The notes under the pieces: model-generated | Seen by the model: the letters and a program-made list of their open reading frames with translations, nothing else | Databases searched by the model: none | What the model was told of the DNA's origin: nothing | From: Ignavibacteriota bacterium | GTDB lineage: Bacteria; Bacteroidota; Ignavibacteria; Ignavibacteriales; Melioribacteraceae | Direction: 5' to 3' | Assembly: GCA_002698995.1 (NCBI GenBank) | Contig: PAAX01000026.1 | Location: 62,001-126,000, forward strand | Length of the DNA stretch: 64,000 bases | Position numbers and translations under genes: made by a program | Shown here: piece after piece, positions 25,901 through 33,755 of the stretch | How positions within the stretch are numbered: position 1 is the stretch's first letter | Layout: the number at the start of each line of letters is the position of its first letter

Positions 25901-26220
25901 TTAATCGGATCAATTTCAACAGAACCAATTGCATAAACTTTTTCTCTCTCAAAAACCGGAGAAAAAGTTGTTCCGTTGTTAGTTGTTTTCCATAATGAAC
26001 CGCTGCCGGAAGCGATATAATATTCAGAGTAATTAAAAGGATTTACCGCAATATGACGAACTCTTCCGCCGGTTAGTGCCGGTCCTATCGGTCTGAATTT
26101 CAATCCGCTTAAAGATATGTTTTTAAGTGAATCTGCTTTTGATTTGTTTGTCTGCCCATTTAATGGTACGAAGGTAAGAATTAGAAATAAAATAATGAAT
26201 AACTTGAATTGATTTTTCAT
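22948..26220 (-). CDS. exported VPS10/sortilin-type BNR propeller protein
   Basis: A 1090-residue secreted or periplasmic protein with a signal peptide ending VPLNGQ. The body (about 35-760) is a string of Asp-box/BNR repeats such as SEDGGLSWKN, SIDGGKTWEN, STDSGKTWEK, TEDGGETWFL and SKNGGKEWIQ, which form one large or two 10-blade-like propellers of the sortilin N-terminal type. The C-terminal third has a charged KEKRREEEKKKQKKGE segment, a FlgD/Ig-like module (ISKGVNRIVWDFRYN) and a helical end. No T9SS sorting domain is present, so surface export by that route is not indicated. Proteins of this layout are common in Bacteroidota and remain functionally uncharacterised; peptide or glycan binding is likely. 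Confidence 0.88.
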   Translation of the reverse strand: MKNQFKLFIILFLILTFVPLNGQTNKSKADSLKNISLSGLKFRPIGPALTGGRVRHIAVNPFNYSEYYIASGSGSLWKTTNNGTTFSPVFEREKVYAIGSVEIDPINPNVVWVGTGENSNHNNVAYGDGIYKSEDGGLSWKNMGLKTSEHIGGIAIDPNDPNIIYAAAMGSLRKSGGDRGIFKSIDGGKTWENILSVSEFTGFYEVHMDPRFSNILYAVAHQRMRHQYTGVSGGPESGIYKSTDSGKTWEKLSGGLPAGDVGRIGIDISPVNPDYLYAVIEAKSGEGFYKSTNRGASWTKQSSYVSSYKFYFQKIFCDVEDIDRVYSMDVFLQVTEDGGKTFNNLGEKHKHVDNHGMWINPKNNKHLIVGCDGGVYESYDQGKNWDFKSNIPIAEIYKIAIDYDEPFYNVYLGTQDNNSLTGPSRTISSGGITNQDWEFTLSGDGFQSQVDWKNPNIVYAQSQNGGLTRVDKKSGEKLYIKPIEELGDTAYRFDWDSPLLISKFDNKRLYFGGNKLFRTDDQGSTWQVISPDLTRGVPKNFQKLMGRSWSIDELSTKGNMGYITAIAESPLDENYLIVGSGDGLIHYTKDGGNTWNKSETLKGLPDYSRVHHIAASHFDKNIAYAACHNFIGGDYKPYIYKTEDGGETWFLISNNLPNFGSTYTILEDHIDKNLLFTGTQFGLFFSKNGGKEWIQLKNGLPTIAVMSLAIQPRENDLVVSTYGRSVFILDDYSPLRFLDESTLSKDAEIFPIKDALMFIPSTPFGFPGIGFMGSSFYSEPNPEVGAVFTYFIKDEVKSLKEKRREEEKKKQKKGEDLEYPSYEQLKAEQQEPEAFLLFTIADEEGNTIRKIKSGISKGVNRIVWDFRYNVFSPISLTPFDDSVPWNEPDKGYMAAPGKYFVSLSKFENGQFTQLVEPKEFICKPLNLSSIPVEDKIELDKFNKKVAELTRTITGADAHRNELVKKIDYLKKAVFETSNAPLELYNDILKAEIDLKELNKKFNGDYLKNAYEGGVPTSIRSRVELVTYGLWSTTSAPTTTFKKAYESAAGEFNNLLNELNTITDRIKEIEIKLKESGAPYTPGRFPNLEIN

Positions 26221-26377
26221 TGAAATGATTTCTCACATTGTTTAATAAATTGTGAATTGATTCATAATAAATAAAAATACCAAAATTACATTACATTTTT
26301 ATAAATGAATATTTGGACGAACTATTAAAAGATTGGTTTTGTAAAAGAGGCTGTTTTGAAAGGAAAAATTTATTTCA

Positions 26378-26405
26378 GTGCGGGAATAATTTAATACTCC
26401 CGCAC
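26378..26405 (-). terminator. terminator after the DUF4097-like gene
   Basis: GTGCGGGA/TCCCGCAC stem (8 bp) with a 12-base loop, followed on the minus strand by a T-rich stretch, 14 bases after the stop codon. Confidence 0.7.
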
Positions 26406-26419
26406 ATCAAGTTTATAAA

Positions 26420-27328
26420 CTAATTAACTTCAACATCACCACCGGTAGTTTTAGCTTTTATCAAACTTCCGCCTCCGTTAACAGTTCCTTCCAAGTAATT
26501 AGATTTCATTTCTTTAATTTTTAAGCCGGATAAACCGCATTTAACTTTACCCCCGGTAGTATATAAATCTAAATCAGCTTTAACAGTGCCGGAAAATTTA
26601 ATTTCAATATCTCCACCGTTTGAATATAATTCCATGCCGTTGTTTTCACCATTGTGATATACTTTAATATCTCCACCGCTGGTTTTTGCATTAACCTTTC
26701 CATTAGTTTTATTTAATTCAATGTCACCGCCGGAAGTTGCAGCTTCAACATTTCCCAAAGTTCCGGTTACTTTAATATCGCCGCCGGAAGTTGACAGATC
26801 TACATCACCTTTAAGATTAGAAATAGTAACATCACCACCGCTGGTTTTAGCATCGAGATTTCCGGATGCATCAAAAATTTCAATATCACCACCGCTGGTT
26901 TTTACTAATTTTTTACCATCAATCTTTTCAACTTTTATATCACCGCCGGAGGTCTTTAAATCTAATAAAAACTCTTTAGGTGCTTTAATTTCGTATTTTG
27001 TAGAAATGTTATTCCATCCCCATGATAAAGAACCTTTCTTTTCAGATTTAATAAATACTCCATCCGAAGTTTTTTCTAAAGTGAAATCTAATTTTTCCTG
27101 AGCATTATCATTTGCATAAACTTTAACGTGAACTTCATTTTTATCCCAAGCTGCAATGAGTATATCTCCCCCCAGAACTTCCATTCTCAGCGTTTCACCG
27201 CTATTTACATTGAAAGTTTTTTCTTTATATAACTCTTGACTTGCAGCTTGAATGGTTGTTAATCCCAATAATATTAATGAGATAATTAATGCTAGCTTAA
27301 ATCCGCCTCTTGATATTTCGTTTTTCAT
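26420..27328 (-). CDS. DUF4097-like beta-helix protein with GGDI repeats
   Basis: A 302-residue exported protein with a hydrophobic N-terminal segment (residues ~12-30). Its core repeats the motif (T)SGGDI.V about eight times at intervals of roughly 15-18 residues (TSGGDIKVEK, TSGGDIEIFD, TSGGDVTISN, TSGGDIKVTG), ending with TTGGDVEVN. This is the pattern of DUF4097/DUF4098-type single-stranded beta-helix adhesin-like proteins. The first 90 residues contain a strand-rich module with WDKNEVHVKVY. It probably sits in the periplasm or at the surface. Binding partner is unknown. It is divergent from crcB. Confidence 0.85.
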   Translation of the reverse strand: MKNEISRGGFKLALIISLILLGLTTIQAASQELYKEKTFNVNSGETLRMEVLGGDILIAAWDKNEVHVKVYANDNAQEKLDFTLEKTSDGVFIKSEKKGSLSWGWNNISTKYEIKAPKEFLLDLKTSGGDIKVEKIDGKKLVKTSGGDIEIFDASGNLDAKTSGGDVTISNLKGDVDLSTSGGDIKVTGTLGNVEAATSGGDIELNKTNGKVNAKTSGGDIKVYHNGENNGMELYSNGGDIEIKFSGTVKADLDLYTTGGKVKCGLSGLKIKEMKSNYLEGTVNGGGSLIKAKTTGGDVEVN

Positions 27329-27437
27329 TTTCCCTCCTAAAGGTTAAAACACTTTTCTATTTTAGATACTATTTATTTCAAAATAGTTACAAATGATTAG
27401 ACTTTGTTAAAGAAAAAAAGTTGTATAAATTTATTTC

Positions 27438-27812
27438 ATGAAATTGATTTCTTTTATTTATGTTTTTATCGGTGCCGGATTTGGAGGGAGTTTTAGATAT
27501 TTTCTATCCAATTTTTTAGCAGAAAAAATTTCCGTTCTTTTTCCTTACGGAACTTTAGCCGCTAATTTTATAGGAAGTTTAATTATTGGGCTTTTCATTT
27601 TTAATTTTGCCGAAAAAGAACTTGTATCAAACAATTTAAGGTTATTAATTGCAATTGGTTTTTGCGGCGGATTAACAACTTTCTCCTCTTTTTCAATTGA
27701 AACTTTAAACTTATTCAGAGATTCTCAATATTTACTTGGATTTGTTAATATTGCTTTAAATCTTTTACTCAGTTTTATTGGTGTTTTATTAGGTTTCTTA
27801 ATAGCTAAGTGA
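27438..27812 (+). CDS. crcB: fluoride channel/exporter CrcB (FluC)
   Basis: A 124-residue, four-helix Fluc channel. Characteristic features are GAGFGGSFRYFLS near the N-terminus, the polar helix GTLAANFIGS with the conserved Asn, and GFCGGLTTFSSFSIE, which holds the Na+-binding TM3 break and the Phe box residues. Fluc proteins form antiparallel dimers in the inner membrane and let cytoplasmic fluoride leave. I looked for the fluoride riboswitch core upstream and did not find it. A DUF190 gene starts four bases after the stop, an arrangement common for crcB, and a PAP2 phosphatase gene follows. Confidence 0.95.
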   Translation: MKLISFIYVFIGAGFGGSFRYFLSNFLAEKISVLFPYGTLAANFIGSLIIGLFIFNFAEKELVSNNLRLLIAIGFCGGLTTFSSFSIETLNLFRDSQYLLGFVNIALNLLLSFIGVLLGFLIAK

Positions 27813-27816
27813 TACT

Positions 27817-28170
27817 ATGAAAATAAAAACTGATGCAAAATTATTAAGAATTTTTGTCGGTGAATCCGATAAAATAAATGCAATTCCGGTTTATGAAAAA
27901 ATTGTTTTATTAGCTAAAAAAGAAGGACTTGCCGGTGCTTCAGTTTTTAAGGGAATTATGGGATTTGGCGGAAACAGCAGAATTCATTCCTCAAAAATAT
28001 TGGCAATATCCGAAGACCTTCCCATTTTAATTGAAATTGTAGATAATGAAGAAAAAATAAAGATGTTCATTCCAAAAATTGAAGAAATCTTTGATAAATC
28101 TAAATCCGGTGGATTAATAACCTTAGAAAAAGCAGAAATTATAAAATACAGTTATTCAAAAAAGGATTAG
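27817..28170 (+). CDS. DUF190 family protein
   Basis: A 117-residue cytoplasmic alpha/beta protein of the DUF190 family (PII-like fold). Seen are AKLLRIFVGESDK, YEKIVLLAKKEGLAGASVFKGIMGFG and the closing GGLITLEKAEII. DUF190 genes are often adjacent to crcB; a regulatory or nucleotide-binding role is suspected but unproved. Only four bases separate it from crcB. The next gene begins within two bases of its stop. Confidence 0.93.
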   Translation: MKIKTDAKLLRIFVGESDKINAIPVYEKIVLLAKKEGLAGASVFKGIMGFGGNSRIHSSKILAISEDLPILIEIVDNEEKIKMFIPKIEEIFDKSKSGGLITLEKAEIIKYSYSKKD

Positions 28171-28172
28171 TT

Positions 28173-28943
28173 CTGAAAACTCGTTTATTAATTACCATAA
28201 TAATTTTTTCACTGTCAATTTTTAGTCAAGTAAAATATGACTTCAATAGAATTTTAAATGAATCGGATGATTTTCTAACTGCACCTAAAAACTGGGAAGG
28301 AAAAGATTTTTTAACTTTCGGAATTGTTCTTGCCGGTACTTATGCTTTGTTGAATGTTGATGAAGATATAAAAGATTATTCACAATCAATAAATAATCCG
28401 ATTTTAGATGTTCCTATGTTTATGGGTACATTATTTGGTGAACCATACACTCCTTTAATAATTGGGGGCGGATTAATTTTAAGCGGTAATTCGGGAAATC
28501 AAAAAAACAAAAGAATCGGTTTTGAAATTTTACAGGCAAATCTTTATTCAGTTACAATTACTCAATTAAGTAAAATGTTATTAGGAAGAAGCAGACCATA
28601 CAAAAATGAAGGTGCAGATAACTTCACTTTTTTTAGTTTGTTGGATGATGATTTTTGGTCAATGCCGTCAGGACATACAACAGTAGCATTTGCAACTTTT
28701 ACTACTTTATCAGTTAATAGTGAAAATAAGGTGAATCAAGTTTTATATATGATACCAGCATTTTTAACCGGAATATCTAGAATTTATCACGATAAACATT
28801 GGTCATCTGATGTTTTTCTTGGAGCAGCAATTGGTTATTTTACGGCTAGATTTGTAAATAATCTTCACGATAATTTAGAAGTAAAAAATAATTTTGTCCA
28901 ACCTCAAACCTCAAATATTTTCAAGATTTCACTTCCTTTATAA
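28173..28943 (+). CDS. PAP2-type phosphatase, probable CTG start
   Basis: The reading frame is open well upstream of the first TTG (28347). From the CTG at 28173 it gives 256 residues beginning with a good signal peptide (KTRLLITIIIFSLSIFSQ), and AAAGGA stands six bases before that CTG. No ATG, GTG or TTG lies in frame between them. The catalytic motifs are complete: K..(6)..RP at ~134-142 (KMLLGRSRP), PSGH at 165-168 and SR..(5)..H..D at 202-213 (SRIYHDKHWSSD). The enzyme would hydrolyse phosphate monoesters such as phosphatidate, prenyl diphosphates or lipid A phosphate on the periplasmic side. It is the third gene of the crcB unit. Confidence 0.88.
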   Translation: MKTRLLITIIIFSLSIFSQVKYDFNRILNESDDFLTAPKNWEGKDFLTFGIVLAGTYALLNVDEDIKDYSQSINNPILDVPMFMGTLFGEPYTPLIIGGGLILSGNSGNQKNKRIGFEILQANLYSVTITQLSKMLLGRSRPYKNEGADNFTFFSLLDDDFWSMPSGHTTVAFATFTTLSVNSENKVNQVLYMIPAFLTGISRIYHDKHWSSDVFLGAAIGYFTARFVNNLHDNLEVKNNFVQPQTSNIFKISLPL

Positions 28944-28990
28944 ATAAAATCTCGCTTTAATTTATCTACTTTATTAAAATTTTTCATTTT

Positions 28991-29302
28991 CTAAAGTTGT
29001 TTAACTGATGCTTTTCTTAATACAATTGCCTTTATTTCTTTGTTTGAATCAATGTAACCGTGAATTTTATATTTTCCGGAATTAGTCATAATTTTTATTT
29101 CCTTTTCATTTAATCTCTTCCCCAATTCATTATAAAAAGGAATAGTTTTACCATCCAATGGAATTTGGTTTTCTAAAACAAAATTTTTATCCTTTACCAA
29201 AGTTAACCCATCAAGTCTTTCTGCTAATGGTATTGGTTTCTCATAAGAGTTACATCCTATACAAAGAATAAATAAGAAAGTATAAAATATTTTCCTAATC
29301 AT
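28991..29302 (-). CDS. small putative lipoprotein, unknown family
   Basis: 103 residues with a signal sequence MIRKIFYTFLFILCIGC, where Cys17 after I-G fits a lipobox. The mature part is a charged alpha/beta segment (LAERLDGLTLVKDKNFVLENQIPLD..., then KYKIHGYIDSNKEIKAIVLRK). I recognise no family. The plus-strand PAP2 gene converges with it 48 bases away. The upstream DUF1330 gene on the same strand is about 65 bases away, so co-transcription is possible. Confidence 0.6.
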   Translation of the reverse strand: MIRKIFYTFLFILCIGCNSYEKPIPLAERLDGLTLVKDKNFVLENQIPLDGKTIPFYNELGKRLNEKEIKIMTNSGKYKIHGYIDSNKEIKAIVLRKASVKQL

Positions 29303-29368
29303 TTTATTTGATATTTTTTTTTGGAAGAAATCGATAGCGGTACAAAAGATTTTATTAAGATAAAAAAT

Positions 29369-29656
29369 TTACTTTCCTTTAACTAAAATAGTATCACAAT
29401 CAGCTGCATTAATTCTGAACTTAAATATTCTTTGATATTCATCAGAATAATACCAATCATCAAAATCGGATTTATTTTGGAACTCAATAATTACTGTTCT
29501 TGAATAATTCCAATCCCCTTCTAAAATCAATGGATTCTTATCCAAAGCTAAATATCTGCCGTTGAATTTATCGAATACGTTATCCACTTCATCTAAATAT
29601 TTTTGATATTCAGATTCATTGTTGATTTTAATATTTGCTATAAAATAATAACTCAT
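29369..29656 (-). CDS. DUF1330 (dimeric alpha/beta barrel) protein
   Basis: 95 residues with the ferredoxin-like DUF1330 pattern: YYFIANIKINNESEYQKYL at the N-terminus, GRYLALDKNPLILEGDW in the middle and VIIEFQNKSDFDDWYYSDEYQ near the end. Such proteins are small dimers of unknown activity related to antibiotic-biosynthesis monooxygenase folds. It begins nine bases after the aguA stop, so it is probably in the polyamine operon, though no functional link is known. Confidence 0.85.
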   Translation of the reverse strand: MSYYFIANIKINNESEYQKYLDEVDNVFDKFNGRYLALDKNPLILEGDWNYSRTVIIEFQNKSDFDDWYYSDEYQRIFKFRINAADCDTILVKGK

Positions 29657-29665
29657 ATATATAAA

Positions 29666-30703
29666 CTAAGCAGGTTCTTCATGACTCAAACAATGCAGAG
29701 TTCCTAAACCCCAAACTAAATCTACAGAATGAATTCCAATCACTTTTCTATCTGTAAATAATTCACTCAAAATATTTAAGGCAATTCTATCGTTCGGATC
29801 ATTAAAAGTAGGAACTAATACAGCGTTGTTGCAGATATAGAAATTTGCATAACTTGCAGGTAATCTCATTCCCTCAAAGTAAACCGGACTTGGCATTGGA
29901 AGCGGAATTACTTCAAGTTTCTTCCCGCCGGGCATTTTTACATCTTGAAGTCTTTCAAAATTTTCTTCCAGATTTTTATAGTTTTCATCTTTGATGTTTT
30001 CTTCTTTACAAAGTACAACTGTATTCTGATTTACAAATCTGCATAAATCATCTACATGTCCATGAGTATCATCACCGGTAATTCCTTTATTCAGCCAAAT
30101 TGTATTTTTGATTCCAAAATATTCTTTGAAAACTTTTTCATAATCTTTTTTTGTAAATCCGGGATTTCTAGTTTGAACTTTGTCATCAAGTAAACATTCT
30201 TCTGTTGTTAACAAAGAGCCTTTACCGTTATAATCAATTGCTCCTCCCTCTAAAACAACCGGTTTACTATTGTATTTTGCTTCAACCAATTCAACTTCTG
30301 CTGCATTTGCAATTACTTTAGGAATATGCTGATCTTTCTTCCAATTATCATATTTTGCCCAGCCGTTAAATTTGAATTTAACTGCTTGAACTTTATTTCC
30401 AACTTTAACAAATGCCGGAGAAGAATCACGCATCCAGCCTCTATCGGTTTCTTTTACTATAAAAGTAATATTTTTTAGATCAACATGAGCTCTGCTCAAA
30501 TAATTTTTTACTTTCTGAATATCACTTTTTGATTGAACGATAATTCTAACTAATTCGCCCGGAACTATATTTTTTACAATTTCCGTATAGACCCAAGTAA
30601 TAGGAGAAAATTTGTTAGGCCAATCTTCTTTTTGATGGGGCCAGCAAAGAATTGTTGATTTATGTTTTTCCCACTCAGCTGGAATTCTAATTTCACCACT
30701 CAT
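29666..30703 (-). CDS. aguA: agmatine deiminase
   Basis: A 345-residue pentein-fold hydrolase that converts agmatine to N-carbamoylputrescine and ammonia in the cytoplasm. Seen are WEKHKSTILCWP, GWMRDSSPAF (substrate Asp), VVLEGGAIDYNGKGSLLTTEECLL, GDDTHGHVDDLCRF with catalytic His and Asp near 214-219, and the nucleophile in the terminal GTLHCLSHEEPA (Cys338). Length matches the family. Its ATG overlaps the aguB stop by one base, so both are translated in coupling. Together they make putrescine from agmatine. No arginine decarboxylase gene is in the window. Confidence 0.97.
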   Translation of the reverse strand: MSGEIRIPAEWEKHKSTILCWPHQKEDWPNKFSPITWVYTEIVKNIVPGELVRIIVQSKSDIQKVKNYLSRAHVDLKNITFIVKETDRGWMRDSSPAFVKVGNKVQAVKFKFNGWAKYDNWKKDQHIPKVIANAAEVELVEAKYNSKPVVLEGGAIDYNGKGSLLTTEECLLDDKVQTRNPGFTKKDYEKVFKEYFGIKNTIWLNKGITGDDTHGHVDDLCRFVNQNTVVLCKEENIKDENYKNLEENFERLQDVKMPGGKKLEVIPLPMPSPVYFEGMRLPASYANFYICNNAVLVPTFNDPNDRIALNILSELFTDRKVIGIHSVDLVWGLGTLHCLSHEEPA

Positions 30704-31596
30704 TAATTTTCATCCCTAAATCTTTTTGTAATATCACCATAAGCATCAATTCTTCTATCTCTTAAGAAAGGCCAATTTCTTCTTATTGTTTCTATTTGAT
30801 TTGTATCAATCTCTGCCAAAAGAATTTCTTCTTTATCTTCCGAAGCCTGTGCTAAAAAAACACCTTGCGGATCACAAATAAATGAAGAACCCCAAAATAT
30901 TATTCCATCTTGTTCTTCAACAGTTTTTTCAAAACCGGTTCTATTAACAGAAGCAACATAAACTCCGTTTGCAATTGCATGAGAACGTTGAATTGTAATC
31001 CATGAATCCTGCTGAGCTTTACCATATCTTTCTTTTTCTGATGGATGCCATCCGATAGCAGTAGGATAAAATAAAACTTCAGCCCCTTTTAAAGCTGTTA
31101 ATCTTGCTCCTTCAGGGTACCATTGATCCCAGCAGATTAAAGTACCGATTGTACCGAATTTTGTATCAAAAGATTTGAATCCTAGGTCACCGGGAGTAAA
31201 GTAATATTTTTCATAAAAAGCAGGATCATCTGGAATATGCATCTTTCTATAAGTACCTAAAATTTTCCCATCAGGATCTATTATTGCTGCACTGTTGTGA
31301 TAAAGACCAAGCGCTCGCTTTTCAAATAATGGAACTACAATTGCTACATTATTTTTTTGAGCTGCTTTTTGAAACGCCTCAGTTGAAGGTCCAGGTATAG
31401 TTTCAGCAAGATCAAATAATTTTGAATCCTCTTTTTGACAAAAATACTGTGATCTGTATAGTTCTGGGAGACAAATAACATTAGCACCTTGTTTAGCAGC
31501 CTTTTCAACCCAATCAACAGTCTTCTTAGTATTCTCTTCTGCATCAGCAGTAAAAGCTAATTGCAGTAATCCTACATTAAATTTATGATTACTCAT
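30703..31596 (-). CDS. aguB: N-carbamoylputrescine amidase
   Basis: A 297-residue nitrilase-superfamily enzyme that hydrolyses N-carbamoylputrescine to putrescine, CO2 and ammonia. The catalytic triad is visible: Glu45 in CLPELY, Lys118 in TYRKMHIPDD and Cys155 in LICWDQWYPE. The following KGAEVLFYPTAIGW and RSHAIANGVYVASVNR are characteristic of AguB rather than of general nitrilases. It is the first gene of the aguB-aguA-DUF1330 unit. The gene before it on this strand is about 95 bases away and encodes a membrane transporter. Confidence 0.96.
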   Translation of the reverse strand: MSNHKFNVGLLQLAFTADAEENTKKTVDWVEKAAKQGANVICLPELYRSQYFCQKEDSKLFDLAETIPGPSTEAFQKAAQKNNVAIVVPLFEKRALGLYHNSAAIIDPDGKILGTYRKMHIPDDPAFYEKYYFTPGDLGFKSFDTKFGTIGTLICWDQWYPEGARLTALKGAEVLFYPTAIGWHPSEKERYGKAQQDSWITIQRSHAIANGVYVASVNRTGFEKTVEEQDGIIFWGSSFICDPQGVFLAQASEDKEEILLAEIDTNQIETIRRNWPFLRDRRIDAYGDITKRFRDEN

Positions 31597-31691
31597 TTAT
31601 TTTCACCTTTCATTTCATCGTTATTCTGAAATATAAAAATTCATTAAACCAATTAGAAATTTTGCAGTAACATCTATACAAATAAATTTCA

Positions 31692-32888
31692 CTATTTATA
31701 TTTCTTTTCAATTTCCTCAACTTTGTTTCTGCTGAAATCCGAAACTCCTACCATTAATCCGGCAGTAACTACAACAGCTCCAATAATTTGTGGAATAGTA
31801 ACCTCCTTTCCGAAGAAGATCATTATAATCGGCAGAAATGCCAGCCACAAATTTGTATAAGGAACCCATAAATGAGCTGCATATTTAGAAAGTTTAAAGA
31901 AACCGAAACTATAAATGTATCCAGTTAAACCTGCTGCAACAACAAACAAAATAGGAATCCAGTTATCGGGAAATAAGTTCCCTGAAAAGAGTGTAAAGAA
32001 TCTGTTGTATTCTGTTTTAGAAATTACTGTTTCTACTTTCTCTAATGTTTCTTCAGGTAAGTTAGATTTAATTACATACTCATTACCGGTTCTATCAAAG
32101 TTGTTCAACAAGAATTCTTTATCTGCATCATTTGTTTTTGCAAGAACTCTTTGTTCAAACTTAACAATTTCAACACTATCGGGAAGATTAGCTTTTGTTA
32201 CTTGAGCAATAAACGGGAAAATTATTAACGCCAAAGAGATGAAAGTCATTTTCCAAATTTCTCTCCAAAATACCAAAGCATTTGGACCAACTCCCGGCAA
32301 TGCTGTTTGAACAGTTTTGTTATTAAGTACTTGTTGAGAACAAAGACAGCAGTTAATGATTAATATCCAGATAATAGCATTTAAGTCTAATATTGTTTTA
32401 GGATCAGTATTATGCCCAAACATATAAGGCAAGTGTGGAACTGCAAGACCAATAACAACAAGAAATACACCAATCCAATGTTCTTTTCTCAAAGTAGAAT
32501 TAAATAAAAACTTTCCGAAGAAAGGAAGAAAAGCCAAATAAATATTAACATAAGGAGCATAGATATGAGGAGAATAAAATCTTGGTAAATAAAAAAATCC
32601 GATGTTTTCAATCACACCAGTAAAAGCACATATTACAATTGTAATCATTGAGAGATAACCGGGATTAAAAAACTTCAGTTCTTTCCCCTTTTTAATCTCA
32701 ACAGAAATTGCAATAGTAGCCCATAAAAGTTTAGAAATTTCTCTCCACCAAGTCATAACACCGGCAGAGACGCCAATCTGTTGATCACCAACATATTTGG
32801 GTTGATTACCCATCCAGTTTAAAATGTATTGACCACTTAAACCGCCGTTGATTATTGAAATCCACAATACTAATAGTAACCATTCCAT
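31692..32888 (-). CDS. DMT-like membrane permease with an extracytoplasmic insert
   Basis: 398 residues with about ten membrane helices in two similar halves, the layout of EamA/DMT permeases. The halves mirror each other: VIENIGFFYLPRFYSPHIYAPYVNIYLAFLPFFGKFLF in the first and GYIYSFGFFKLSKYAAHLWVPYTNLWLAFLPIIMIFFG in the second. Between them lies an unusual polar insert at about residues 228-288 (VTKANLPDSVEIVKFEQRVLAK...), which should face one side of the membrane. Substrate is unknown. Its closeness to aguB, about 95 bases, makes polyamine or arginine-related transport a weak suggestion only. Confidence 0.7.
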   Translation of the reverse strand: MEWLLLVLWISIINGGLSGQYILNWMGNQPKYVGDQQIGVSAGVMTWWREISKLLWATIAISVEIKKGKELKFFNPGYLSMITIVICAFTGVIENIGFFYLPRFYSPHIYAPYVNIYLAFLPFFGKFLFNSTLRKEHWIGVFLVVIGLAVPHLPYMFGHNTDPKTILDLNAIIWILIINCCLCSQQVLNNKTVQTALPGVGPNALVFWREIWKMTFISLALIIFPFIAQVTKANLPDSVEIVKFEQRVLAKTNDADKEFLLNNFDRTGNEYVIKSNLPEETLEKVETVISKTEYNRFFTLFSGNLFPDNWIPILFVVAAGLTGYIYSFGFFKLSKYAAHLWVPYTNLWLAFLPIIMIFFGKEVTIPQIIGAVVVTAGLMVGVSDFSRNKVEEIEKKYK

Positions 32889-33093
32889 ATCAGTTCCAAT
32901 AATTGTTAAAAATTTTAAATCAGAAGTTCAACTAACAAACAATGGACAAAAGTGTCAATATATTTATTTTATTTTTTAGATAAATCTAACTTGGGAAATA
33001 ATGTAGTTTAGTTATTTGAGAGCCTTAATACTTATTGAATGCTCAAGTTATTGTTTGTAATTTTATCTTTACTTTTAATTAATTCTGAACGCA

Positions 33094-33714
33094 ATGGAAA
33101 AGATCAAACTATTCTTTAAAACAACTTTACTTGGTGGAATATTAGTAATTCTACCAATATTCATTTTAATATTAGTCTTTAATTGGATATACAAATTTGT
33201 AATTGAACAAGTACGTCCATTAGTAGAAATGCTGGTTGAAACTGTAAGGCTTCATGAATTTGTTGCATCTATTCTTGCAATTGTAATCACTTTACTAGTC
33301 TGTTTTGCTGTTGGTTTAATTGTAAAAACCCGACTTGGGAAATTTACTTTTGAAATCTTCGAAAAGAATTTTTTACATAAACTACCGTTTTATAAAATTA
33401 TTAAAGAGACAGTAATTCAATTAGTCGGCAGCGATAAAAACATATTTAAATCCGTAGCACTAGTAAATCTGTTTGGAAACGAAACTTTAGTAACTGCTTT
33501 TGTAACTGAAGAACATAAAGATGGATCTTTTACGATTTTTGTTCCTTCAGGTCCAGCACCAACAGCAGGATTTATCTATCATTTGAAAAAAGAATATGTA
33601 CACGTACTTGATTATCCTGTAGAAAAAGGAATGAAGATAATATTTAGTCTGGGAGCCGGTTCCGATGAGCTTCTTACACTTTATAAAAACAGCAAAGTTA
33701 AAGGAAATGAATAA
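33094..33714 (+). CDS. DUF502 family membrane protein
   Basis: A 206-residue protein with two N-terminal membrane helices (about 8-35 and 55-80) and a soluble C-terminal domain. The pattern TTLLGGILVILPI...LVFNWIYK, ETVIQLVGSDKNIFKSVALVNLFGNE and FVPSGPAPTAGFIYHLKKEYVHVLD is the DUF502 signature. Family function is unknown. The gene is on the plus strand and converges with the thioester-protein gene; a shared hairpin at 33718-33737 lies between them. Confidence 0.9.
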   Translation: MEKIKLFFKTTLLGGILVILPIFILILVFNWIYKFVIEQVRPLVEMLVETVRLHEFVASILAIVITLLVCFAVGLIVKTRLGKFTFEIFEKNFLHKLPFYKIIKETVIQLVGSDKNIFKSVALVNLFGNETLVTAFVTEEHKDGSFTIFVPSGPAPTAGFIYHLKKEYVHVLDYPVEKGMKIIFSLGAGSDELLTLYKNSKVKGNE

Positions 33715-33717
33715 GGA

Positions 33718-33737
33718 CGCAGTAATTAAATACTGCG
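33718..33737. terminator. hairpin between convergent genes
   Basis: CGCAGTA/TACTGCG stem with a 6-base loop, four bases after the DUF502 stop and 19 bases before the end of the thioester-protein gene. T-runs on both sides are short, so it is a moderate terminator for either strand. Confidence 0.55.
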
Positions 33738-33755
33738 CCCATAATTTGTTTTAAT

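Noticed and set aside
26720-27101. plus-strand ORF opposite the DUF4097 gene
   Set aside because: It mirrors the repeated GGDI codons of the real gene and has no ribosome site or recognizable domain.
27329-27437. fluoride riboswitch upstream of crcB
   Set aside because: I searched the ~110 bases for the conserved core and pseudoknot pattern and did not see it; the region is AT-rich with no matching stems.
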